From NCBI RefSeq assembly GCF_964355755.1, contig NC_092678.1, positions 18,696,922 through 18,760,921 on the forward strand: 64,000 nt of DNA. The letters run 5' to 3'. The DNA comes from Antedon mediterranea (lineage: Eukaryota; Echinodermata; Crinoidea; Comatulida; Antedonidae). Shown one piece after another: positions 54,882 to 64,000 of the stretch. Positions within the stretch are counted from its first letter, which is position 1. Each line of letters starts with the position of its first letter. Below the pieces are notes generated by a model. The model saw only the letters and a program-made list of their open reading frames with translations. It was not told where the DNA came from and did no database searches. Position numbers and translations under genes: made by a program.

Positions 54882-54930
54882 GTCTCCTGATGAGTGAGTT
54901 GCACGACTCACGAAACAAGCCTGTAGAGAC
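54882..54930 (+). ncRNA. Hammerhead ribozyme (minimal type, Penelope-associated)
   Basis: Stem I GTCTC (54882-54886) pairs with GAGAC (54926-54930). The core CTGATGA is followed by stem II GTGAGT/ACTCAC around loop TGCACG, then GAAA, then a 2-bp stem III (AC/GT) around AAGCCT. Cleavage is predicted after A54925. All invariant core bases are present. Such short-stem-III hammerheads are known from the terminal repeats of Penelope-like elements, and this one lies just after a Penelope-like coding remnant. Confidence 0.82.
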
Positions 54931-55268
54931 CAAACTGTAGTTTTTACTTATTTTCCAGACTTAACGTATATATTTTAGCTCTACTTTACCGTATTGAGCA
55001 CTTTCTAGACGGTTACATTGAACCGAACATTTATATATATATATATATATCTTATTATAAATGTGATGTGCTGATGTGAAACCTTTTTTGCTAAAACTTA
55101 ATTCGCGTAGTGGCAATAAGAGTTAGGCAAGAGACTTCCGTTGGCGTGCCTCATCCTCATGATGAGACATAAATATGGGTCCCGTGTACACATTTTATAC
55201 AATTAGTAATATTTTATTGTAGAAGAGCGTTATATAAGAAAGAGCTATCTCTTATGTAATTATAATTA

Positions 55269-57412
55269 CTAGATGGTACGCTCGCTTTGCTCCCGTACCA
55301 TCTAGGTCGTGCCCACAGATGAATATGCCGACATAGTAATTTCAGCGTTATAAAACTGGCGATTTGAAATGTACGTACCGCAAGGAAAATTATACATGTC
55401 GTTTACAGGAACGAATAAATAGACACCCTGATTTATACACAACTAAAATTAGCACCCTGGGGAATTCTGCCGAAAGATAAACTTGTCACAAAATGAGACC
55501 AATTGTCAAATTTAAACAAACTTAATTTGTGTTTTGTATGTAACATTAGGGTTGAGGGATGGGGAAGAGGGTTGGTGCAAAGAGGAACAATTTTTAGATA
55601 TATTCTTAATCCATTTAATAACGAAATATTAATTGTTTTCGTGTTTTACAAATACTATAACACTAAACACAGTAAAACATTGCGATGTAATACTTTGTTG
55701 AAACTGTCACCGTCATAGTCGATTGAAATAGTACAGTGTACATGTAACGATACATCACTACGATGTTTATATATCTATATATAAATTTACGTAAGGGCAA
55801 AATTCGGTAAATCGCGCCTTACTTCTAGAATTTTTACTCGATGGTATACACAGTTGGTTCGTACTTTCGGTACTGATTTTAACCATCTGATGTAACCCTG
55901 TTTACTAATTAAATTGAGTCAGATAATTAGTTATTGACGATTAAAACGAATTTAGGTTCAACGATTTGCCCCAAATAAGGGTGTTTTCCGATCGTGGTAT
56001 ACACTGTTTAATATATGTCCATCGTGAAAAATACCCGCATACAATAATACGAGGATGCTTCGCATTTTCCTATCTCCTCCTACGATAACTGTTTTTAATG
56101 GCTGAAAACCGGTTGAACAGCTCGAGTACAGCATCATAATGTTGAAGACAGGCCGATTTTCTTAAAAAAATACTATTTTGATAGATTTAATATACGTTTA
56201 TAGAAATGTATTGATTTGCAATGAATGGAACATTCCAAATTATTGCATACCTCCATGGTTTAACACAAGTAGGTCAATTTATAGACCCTTGGAGAATAAA
56301 TAAAAATAGTATTGTAATGCTATACAATACTGCAAATAGGTATTAACCACTTTTGATCGCCATTTGAATCAAAAGTGTGTTGGTACTGTTAGATATAATA
56401 TAAACAAATATACTAATAAACGTTATCACAGTGAGTGTGGGTAGCCCCTACATTTAGATTATAAACACATAATAATATGTACTTTATTACTGTCAGTTGT
56501 TTCTCAACGTTTGTATTAATTAATAATTACAAAAATATAAACGTATTAGTGGTCTTTAAATGTACTTTACTATTTCAATCGACCATGAGACAGTGACAGT
56601 TTTAATAAAGTACGGTATTAAATCGGAAATGTTTTACTCTATTTAGTGGTATATTATTAATTATAGGCCTATATAAAAAAAAACATTTCGTTACTGATTG
56701 GATAATAAAGAAATATAAAGAATAATTTAACAAAATTGGGTTTGTTTAAATGAGTCCAAATAACAAATTTCGACTCATTTTGTGACAAGTTTCTAGGTGC
56801 TAATTTTGGTTGACTACATAAATCATTGTGTCTATTTATTTGTTTCTGTAAACATTCTGTACATTTGAAATTGCCAGTTTTTTTACGCTGAAATTACTAT
56901 GTATTCGAGAACCATCTGTGGGCACGAACTAGATGGTACGTGAGCGAAGCGAGCGTTCCATCTAGTATTTTTAAATTACAGTATTAATTAATACAAACGT
57001 TAAGAAGCAACTGTCGGTAATAAAGTTTATTTGTATGTATATATAATGTCATTCTGTATTCGATCTGTTCAACCGGTTTCAGCTATTAAAAACAATTATC
57101 GTAGGAGGAGATAGGAAAATAGGAAACATCCTCGTAATATTGTGTGCGGGTATTTTTCAAGATGGACATTCATTAGACAGTGTATACCACGATCAGAAAA
57201 GACCCCTATTTGGGGCAAATCGTGGAACCTAAATTCATTTTAATTGTCAATAACTAATTATCTAATTCAATTTAATTAGTAAACAGGACTACATCAGGTG
57301 GTTAAAATCAGTACCGAAAGTACGAACAAACTTTATATTATACAATCAAGTAAAAATTCTAGAAGTTAGACGTGATTTACCGAATTTTCCCTTACGTAAA
57401 TTTATATATTGA
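55269..57412 (-). mobile_element. Helitron-like element, outer reverse copy, split by a nested copy
   Basis: On the minus strand it starts TCAATATATAAATTTACG (57412 leftwards) and ends ...ACCATCTAG at 55269, with the GC-rich palindrome next to that end. The sequence is interrupted by the forward copy 55774-56965. Joining 55773 to 56966 restores continuity with copies 1 and 4 around ATATAAACATCGTAGTG. Confidence 0.8.
55774..56965 (+). mobile_element. Helitron-like element, nested forward copy
   Basis: Begins TCTATATATAAATTTACG after A55773 and ends TTCCATCTAG before T56966, with a 3' hairpin around GTGAGCGAAGCGAGCG. It is inserted precisely between A and T inside the reverse copy, the expected Helitron target. 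About 1.19 kb, without coding potential. Confidence 0.85.
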
Positions 57413-57818
57413 TATGCCTACATTAAACCACTAAGTTTCCTGTTCTACTTATTATTATGTTATTTTCCCCTGATTGCATTGCTAACCGATATTATGTAGG
57501 CCTAGGTTCATTATGCGACTTTCAAGGAAATTTAAAATAAAACAAAACACAAGATATTGTATATTATAAGCGATGTATTTTTAAAATGAAACTTCCAAAA
57601 TTCTATAAAACATATTTAGCTATTATGATCTAGTTTTATTTTTATTTAAACTGAAAGCTAAAAAAACATTATTCCAAGAAATTACATGACTGTTTATTTG
57701 TTCTCATTAAGGAAATAAACTTTAATATGATAAAGTAAATAAGTCAATATTATAATGTTTAAGTGCATTTATGTGAACATTTTTAAAGAAGAAACATCTC
57801 TTCATTAAAACTGAGTAA

Positions 57819-57903
57819 ATGTATACCAGATTGATAACCGTTGTTATTCTTGCACTTCCATGGGTTGCATGGTCATTTGATCACCAGGTTTATGAGCAAT
57901 GCT
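57819..57903 (+). CDS. Gene 4 exon 1: signal peptide
   Basis: MYTRLITVVILALPWVAWSF, then DHQVYEQC, ending in phase 1 at GTAAGT. A short basic start, strong hydrophobic core and AWS|F-like cleavage region make a convincing secretory signal, and the ATG is the only sensible start. Confidence 0.85.
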
Positions 57904-60900
57904 GTAAGTAGGACACTTATTATTTTCTTAAAGATTTATTGTCCCCCTGAAAATTGGTTCTTAACAACATTTTTGTTGAATATGCTATTTTAATGTAACA
58001 TAATAGTTATCTACTTTGACCAACACTTGGATCGAAAAAAATGTATTTACTGGAAAAAACTGTAATTTAAAGCAATTTGGCTGCCAGAAAATGGGTTTTT
58101 TGTTGAATTTATTTTGTCATTTTATAAGTGAAAACATTATTTTTGTATGTGTTTTTTCTACGCAAGTGTTTAACTTTATTAAAACTACAAAATAACATAT
58201 TATTCAAAGTCAAATTTAATTAATCTTCATATTCATGTTTTTGGGGACAATACATCCTTGACCAAATAAAATGTGATTCTAGCTAATATTCAAATTTGTG
58301 ATGTGACTGTACGATCATTTCATTTTATTTATTTCGTCTCATATATAACAAAAACTAACAAACAATAGAGAGAGACAGGATTCCCAAAAGCGAATTAAAT
58401 CAAAAATTAACTTTAAATTTAATAACTATTTCAATATTTTCACTGAGATCCAGCCACTTATGATACCCACGGTATTACAATTGTTCAGTAATTTTACTTT
58501 TGATTTTGTAGGTCGTATATTTGATGAACAATTTCCAACCAATGAAAGTTCAACACGGTTTGGATACATAAAGGCTTCCCCTGCATTTGATAATGATACG
58601 GGTCCACGACCAGGAAAACGAGGTGAATCTGTTTGTTCACATACAGACGAAGAAAATGGTAAGAATGATATTGTTACTCAAATATAATGCACGTACGTTG
58701 GTACGGTTGGTAAGGTTTCAACCTGACCACTTTTTGACAGAGGTTTTTTCGGAATCATGTGGCCCACATGGGACAATGTGTATTGTAATTTTGGGTGTAA
58801 TGAGTATTACCAACATGAAATTCATGATTGCATATAAAATACATTTGCAAAATTAGATTACAAGAGGGAGTAAAAAAATCATTCTGCTACTTAGGTAATG
58901 CCTTCACCATAACTAGTACACCAATCAATAATGTAGGCCTTTGGTGGAACGACTCACGACGACAAAATGCAGATGCCGATATCAATGTCTTCACAAATAT
59001 TGATCATGCACACAATTTCTTTCAACAAAAATAATGTTTTTAACTAATTTTACTATTTGTTTGCTTTAAATTACAATTTATTTCAGGTATACATTTTTAG
59101 ATCCAATTTTGGTCAAAGTGAATACTTATTATGTAACCTTCTTAAAATACCATGTTCAACAAACAATGAAAGTGTTCAGAGGGACAGTTATATCTAATAA
59201 AAATAGGCAAAGTAGATTTATTTATTGTTTTTTAAGCTATTGGAACTTTCTGTTTTCTGAAAATATACATTATGCCAGGGAAGAGTGTATGCTTCTCAGT
59301 TTCATAAGCATTGTAACATTGATGTACATGGTCGCTGCAAATGAATATGAATAACATGGGTAAATTCCCAACAACATATGGCGATCCATCCCCACACTGC
59401 GGTTGTATAACCACGGTAGTCATAAAACGTATACAATCTCCTTTTAGATACTGCTTAGTGTGAGATTATTCAAATTTGATAATTTTGTCTATAGAACCGT
59501 GGTGGTACGTAAATTTACAAGATAACTACGTGATTGAATATGTTGTTCTATTCAACCGTCAAACAACCCGTAAGTTAGCACAAATCTATCTATCTAGTTG
59601 AAAATCGATTATAATTAATTACGTTATTACATGCGATTTAAAATAATAATGTACGATGTTTGTAGTACAAACCTAACCTTATTATCACCAATGTTATGTA
59701 TTTACTGTATTGTAGGCCTATCCATTTGAAAGAATATGATTATCACATAATATAGGCGCGCCTAATAACAATTGTATTACCATTATACCATAATGATTCA
59801 GTATAACATTATTATCTATCCTGTTATAAATAATTAATTTTCTATACGTTGGACCATTTATTTTATATTTATACTAACTCAAGTGTACTCGTGGAACCAA
59901 ATCAAAGTTGTTTGTGTCGAATTGTAACAATACAGTTTTATTGTATCTTAGAAGACCGCCTGGAAGGTGCGCAGGTACGAGTCGGAACCAATACAAGACG
60001 TTTAAAGAGCAATGACGCGTGTGGAAAACCAGTATCCTACAAGGATGCGATGGTACCAGCTGGGATAATAGTGGTAGAATGTGAAAATGGCACAGAAGGC
60101 AACATTGTATCAGTCCAATTAGAAAACCAGACAAACTTTCTTACATTGTGTGAAGTTAAAATATACGGCAGTCTAAACAATGGCAAGTATTGCGCAGGTT
60201 ACTAATAGTGCCAAACAAATACACAATGAAAAATATATTTTGAAAATATCAAATATTATAAGATAATTTCTGTCACTGTATTTATCTCAGTGATGCTTGC
60301 CCAGTCTGTCAAAGTACATTTCATAGGCCTACCAAACTTGTGTTTTCAAACTTCGTGTTTACCATCGTTTAGAGAAGTATATGTTGTCTGCCTATATTAC
60401 TTAGGCCTACTAGAGGCTGTCAATTGTTCATGTGCAGGATCACATTACCGCAAAGACTTTTATTTAAGTTTAAGTTCACACATCAGAGAACTAGTTTGCT
60501 ACAACAGCGTAAACTGTTTATCAAAGGTCTACACTAGCAAACTTTAGTGAACCTTTCTTGCAAAACGCGTTTTTTAGTGTAGAAGTGAACAATAGACCTG
60601 AAACATTTTCATTTATTTTCAGAAGCAGATCTTGACATTCTGACTACTGTCGTCACGGTTACCGATGATATTACCAGTCCTTCTTCTATTTGTATTGGAG
60701 AAGACCAAAATGTTAATGGTACTACGTACAGTTTTCCAGATGTTCCACTTGGTACAACTGCAAATTCAATACAAGACTGCCCTCTATATTCAAACAAAGG
60801 TAAACATTTAACAACCATAATCATAAGGTAAATCTATCGACGAGTGTATTCATAGAAAAGAAAATTGTTGAAATCAAGTTGCTTACAGAATACAAACCAT

Positions 60901-63900
60901 CATGGCGTCGCTACGAGTGTAAATACGTGTTACTGAATAATATGTGTGCAAATCTGATGGAAGTTGGAAGAAAAGAAAAAAAAACAAATGCGGATATAAA
61001 ATAAACACGCTAAATGCACGAACATAGTCCTACTGCGTATAACCATTTCTAAACTTGCCTTTAAAGTGATATATAATCTATATATAAATTTACGTAAGGG
61101 CAAAATTCGGTAAATCGCTCGTTATTTCTAGAATGTTTACTCGATGGTATATAAAGTTGGTTAGAATCTCGGTACTGATTTAAACCACCAGCTGTAACCC
61201 TGTTTACTAATTAAATTGAGTTAGATAATTAGTTATTGACAATAAAAACGAATTTAGGTTGAACGATTTGCCCCAAATAGGGATGTTTTCCGACCGTAGT
61301 ATACACTGTCTAAAGCTTGGTTCCCACTAGAACGTAACGCAAGGACGTCAACGCAACGCAAGCGTTTAACCAATGACAAGCGAAGTTATAGACAGTTAGC
61401 AATCACAAGCGAATAAGCCATCGCTTGTGATTGGTCAATTCACTTGCGTTGCGTTACGTCCTTGCGTTGCGTCTCTAGTGGGAACCAAGCATAATGGATG
61501 TCCTCTTAAAAAATACCTGCACACAATAATACGAGGATGCTTCGCATTTTCCTATCTCCTCCTACGATAATTGTTTTTAATAGCTGAAAACCGGTTGAAC
61601 AGCTCGAGTACAGTATCATAATGTTGAAGAAAGGCCGATTTTCTTTAAAAAATACTATTTTGATAGATTTAATATACGTTTATACAAATGTATTGATTTG
61701 CGATGAATGGAACATTCCAATCTCTCAGACTCTCAGTTTGTAGGTAAATTTATGAGCCCTCCATGGTTTAACACAAGTAGGTAAATGTATGGGCCCTTTG
61801 AGAATAAACTTAAAACTGAGATATAGCATTGCAATACTTTAACAATATTGTAAATACTGTACGTAATAACCATTTTTGGTCGCCATTTGAATCGAAATGT
61901 TCTTACTGTGAATGTGATTACTGTTTATTAAATTAATTAGTAATTATAAAAAATATAAACGTCGTAGTGGTGTATCGTTACATGTACCTTACTAATTCAA
62001 TCGACTATAATAGGGACAGATTTATTTTTTTGGACTCATTTTAAGACAAGTTTCTCCTTCGGAAGTAGGCCTAATTCCCAGTGTGTTAATTTTTGTTGAC
62101 TACATTAATCATCGTGTCTATTTATTCGTTTCTGATAATGTATTTATAGTCCTGCGGTACGTACATTTGAAATCGCCAGTTTTTTGACGCTGAAATTACT
62201 GTGTATTTGAGAACCATCTAGTTAATATTAATGAACTGTAAATAAATGGATAAAAATTATTTATATTTTTGTAATACAGGAAAAAATGCTTCTCTTGCGA
62301 CGCGACACTGTGCTGGAGATGTCTTAACAGGAGCTGCATGGGGATTCATCATTGTAACAGACTGTGGAATTGAAACAACATCAAGCAAAATACAAATATT
62401 ATATGAGGTAACACAATGTATCATTACTATTTGGTACCACATGTACTTAAGTATTAGTACTACTACACGGTAAAATGTTATATGCATTGGTAGTATTAAA
62501 ACGTTCTAGTGCACTTTCAAATTTCAAAAATTGTAGTTGCGAGCCTGTAGACTACTGTATTTTAATTCGAGTCCGCGCCTTGCAAAATATAACTGTCAAT
62601 ATTTTAAAGCATAAACTGTTTTCCCCATTAAACTCATAAACTTTCAATATTTATCTTTTTATTATCTTACTGTTAACAAACTACACATAATGCAATAATA
62701 AAAATGGATAGATAATGAAAACAAAGAAACATTCAAGTGAAACAAATACATTCTCCTTAAGCAATACCGGAATCCTGTAGACTTTCTTAAATGTTTTTAT
62801 TTCCTTTTTGCCAGACTAAAGTTACTGAAAATAATAGTGTTGCTGTAGCCAATGATCTTGCATACCTCACAAATAATACGGAAGACCTTGATGAAGAGAC
62901 GGTTCAGTTAGTTGCAGAAATTTTAAAAGATATCGTTAATCTCGAACTACCTGATGAAAACGTAATTTATCTTTTTTAAACCAATCATGATGATGCTTTT
63001 TAAATAGAATGTAAAGAAATTACTTATTCTCTCCATTTAATTTATAAGCAATATTACTTTATTTTATTTTACATAATTGTTCTTAAATAAATGTATTACT
63101 TAATCTGCTGCTTCTATCTTTCATCAATGTCAAATGTTAGGTGGAAGACTAAAACAGAACAGTTATAGACGAGGCACAATAGGCATATATTTTGGTTTTT
63201 CCAAGCCTACAATCCACATCATTTCGTTGAAAAAACGTCTCAAAAGCTTACGAAAAGCTAAACAGTCAATAACTTTCATTATCAAATCCGTTAGTAACCA
63301 AGCAAATTTCACGGAAACATATAGTTGTTGACACATTTGCCTTACCAAAACCAAACTATTCTTCTTCTAGATAACATTAGATGTGGTTGAGGTTGTTGAT
63401 AACATAATCGATTCTGGTGTGTTTGACTCCGAAACATCAATGAGAGAAACGGCATCCTCATTTGTGACATCACTAGAAAGACAACTCGCAACAATGGCAG
63501 TGGAAGGCATTAACTTCACCAGTGTACAACCACACGTTGGTGTGATGACTCTTGCCATCAACACGGCATCTCTTGTGAATGATTTAGCATACGTTTCTAT
63601 TTCAGACGGTGACTCGCTCAAGACATTATTCGAAGCAGATAATATAAATGCACATTATGAGAAGACAATCCCTTTAGAAATGGTTGGTGCTTCCATCGCA
63701 CTTTCAACCGAGGTCATCTCAATTGATCAGAATAAGACGAGAGAAGACGAGATCCGAGTTTATTTTACAGTTTACCAGAACAGTTCCTTGTTTATTTCAA
63801 AAATGTTGGTTAATGATTCTAGCGAAGATTTACCGCCTCAAGTTAATAGTCACGTCATTTCCGCTTCAGTAGATGCAATTGAAATTGACGGGTTGGTAAC

Positions 63901-63931
63901 CCCAATAAGGGCTGCGTTTTTACCACGTTTT
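57819..63931 (+). CDS. Gene 4: adhesion GPCR with fucolectin-type head (3' partial)
   Basis: Spliced model with exons 57819-57903, 58512-58658, 59495-59569, 59952-60182, 60623-60799, 62280-62407, 62815-62961 and 63371-63931, about 517 residues in frame. The last exon ends at a GTAAGT donor, and the GPS and 7TM exons lie beyond the window. One intron (60183-60622) uses a GC-AG donor. The head is an FTP/F5-8C lectin domain; the HRM and GAIN exons match the other genes. The assignment as an aGPCR rests on the GAIN and HRM homology. Confidence 0.85.
57928..58256 (+). mobile_element. MITE with TTAA left end (piggyBac-like family)
   Basis: The left TTAAAGATTTATTGTCCCCC and right TTTTTGGGGACAATACATCC form inverted repeats. 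The interior matches 19731-20089 in opposite orientation. The right TTAA is mutated. It lies in the first intron of gene 4. Confidence 0.65.
58512..60182 (+). CDS. Gene 4 exons: fucolectin/FTP (F5/8 type C-like) domain
   Basis: Exons 58512-58658, 59495-59569 and 59952-60182 give about 150 residues. Landmarks are VCSHTDEENEPWWYVNLQDN, YVVLFNR, DRLEGAQVRVGTN and a final CEVKIYGS. The HT...PWW-V-L, NR and RL-GA-VRVG pattern is that of fucolectin/tachylectin-4/pentraxin-1 domains. The usual R-x-D-C-C stretch after FNR is changed (RQTTQDR) and lacks the vicinal cysteines, so fucose binding may be altered. Exon 59952 ends at a GCAAGT donor. Confidence 0.88.
59033..59165. repeat. Fragment of the TTAA-flanked MITE family
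   Basis: TTTAAATTACAATTTATTTC...AGATCCAATTTTGGTCAAAG...CATGTTCAAC matches part of 19731-20089. It is a partial copy in the gene 4 intron 58659-59494; nothing else is seen in that intron. Confidence 0.45.
60623..62407 (+). CDS. Gene 4 exons: hormone-receptor (HRM) domain
   Basis: Exons 60623-60799 and 62280-62407. The first adds a linker (EADLDILTTVVTVTDDITSP) before SICIGEDQNVNGTTYSFPDV and DCPLYSNK. The second reads SLATRHCAGDVLTGAAWGF and DCGIETTSSKIQILYE. The intron between holds a Helitron-like element. Confidence 0.8.
61077..62221 (+). mobile_element. Helitron-like element, copy 4, interrupted by a MITE
   Basis: Begins TCTATATATAAATTTACG after A61076 and ends GAGAACCATCTAG before T62222. 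The 3' GC-rich hairpin is missing: a deletion joined two ACCATCT words. A 178-bp MITE sits inside at 61314-61491. Confidence 0.8.
61314..61491. mobile_element. MITE with TAA target duplication (PIF/Harbinger-like)
   Basis: The ends AGCTTGGTTCCCACTAGA and TCTAGTGGGAACCAAGCA are inverted repeats, with TAA on both sides (61311-61313 and 61492-61494). Sister Helitrons have TAA once at the same place (CTGTCTAATGGATG in copy 1), proving the insertion. A 3-bp TWA duplication is typical of PIF/Harbinger. The interior is a long palindrome rich in GCGTTGCG. Confidence 0.88.
62815..63931 (+). CDS. Gene 4 exons: GAIN domain
   Basis: Exons 62815-62961 (147 nt) and 63371-63931 (561 nt). The second is six bases longer than in the other genes because of two extra residues near FDSETSMRE. 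Markers are ELVAEILKDI-like helices (QLVAEILKDIVNLELPDE) and EIRVYFTVYQNSSLFISKM to AAFLPRF. The GPS exon should follow beyond the window. Confidence 0.87.
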
Positions 63932-64000
63932 GTAAGTACTGTATAATATTACATAATTTCAAGCCATAATTACCTATGCTAATTAATACTATCCCCAACT

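Larger units (their letters stand above)
51906..57818. other. Intergenic region between genes 3 and 4
   Basis: This holds the gene 3 3' UTR, then a 131-bp tandem repeat array, a Penelope-like remnant with hammerhead ribozyme, and nested Helitron-like elements. No host gene is recognised. The gene 4 promoter must lie near its 3' end, but no core element is clear. Confidence 0.6.

Noticed and set aside
1-64000. CRISPR arrays, operons, bacterial promoters and Shine-Dalgarno sites
   Set aside because: The sequence is intron-rich eukaryotic DNA; the tandem repeats lack CRISPR repeat-spacer structure.

Overview
This is eukaryotic genomic DNA: AT-rich, with many introns and the coding sequence broken into short exons. 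The supported coding content is a head-to-tail array of four related adhesion G-protein-coupled receptor (aGPCR) genes, all on the + strand. I built the exon models by joining ORFs across splice sites. Every joined model stays in frame, and homologous exons keep the same phase and often exactly the same length: 147, 555, 153, 119, 263 and 67 nt for the GAIN/GPS/7TM exons. The organism is most likely a marine deuterostome. I lean towards an echinoderm because of the large, domain-rich aGPCR expansion, the AT-rich introns and the dispersed TAGGCCTA word, but the sequence does not prove this.

Layout. Gene 1 (573-18628, 5' end outside the window) encodes EGF x4, LDLa, unclassified module A, Ig, unclassified module B, Ig, SEA, hormone-receptor domain (HRM), GAIN, GPS and 7TM. 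Gene 2 (21315-40508) has a signal peptide and a C-type lectin domain, then the same series from one EGF onwards. Gene 3 (42184-51905) is compact: signal peptide, two duplicated linker exons, a CBM14/peritrophin-like chitin-binding domain, HRM, GAIN, GPS and 7TM. Gene 4 (57819-63931, cut by the window end) has a signal peptide, a fucolectin-type (FTP, F5/8C-like) lectin domain, HRM and GAIN. A constant receptor chassis therefore carries a different carbohydrate-recognition or adhesion head in each gene. The heads are built from symmetrical phase 1-1 exons or exon groups, so they can be exchanged without breaking frame. The three complete GPS exons keep the H-L-T autoproteolysis site and the TNFAI tethered-agonist start.

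The introns and intergenic DNA are rich in mobile elements whose boundaries can be read directly. They include a Helitron-like family (four copies, one nested inside another), a TWA-type MITE whose empty site survives in sister Helitrons, and an 846-bp long-TIR element with a 9-bp target duplication whose empty site survives in a duplicated segment. There is also a 5S-rRNA-headed SINE, a Penelope-like remnant followed by a well-formed hammerhead ribozyme, hairpin MITEs, and several tandem repeats. No tRNA genes, CRISPR arrays or convincing minus-strand genes were seen.
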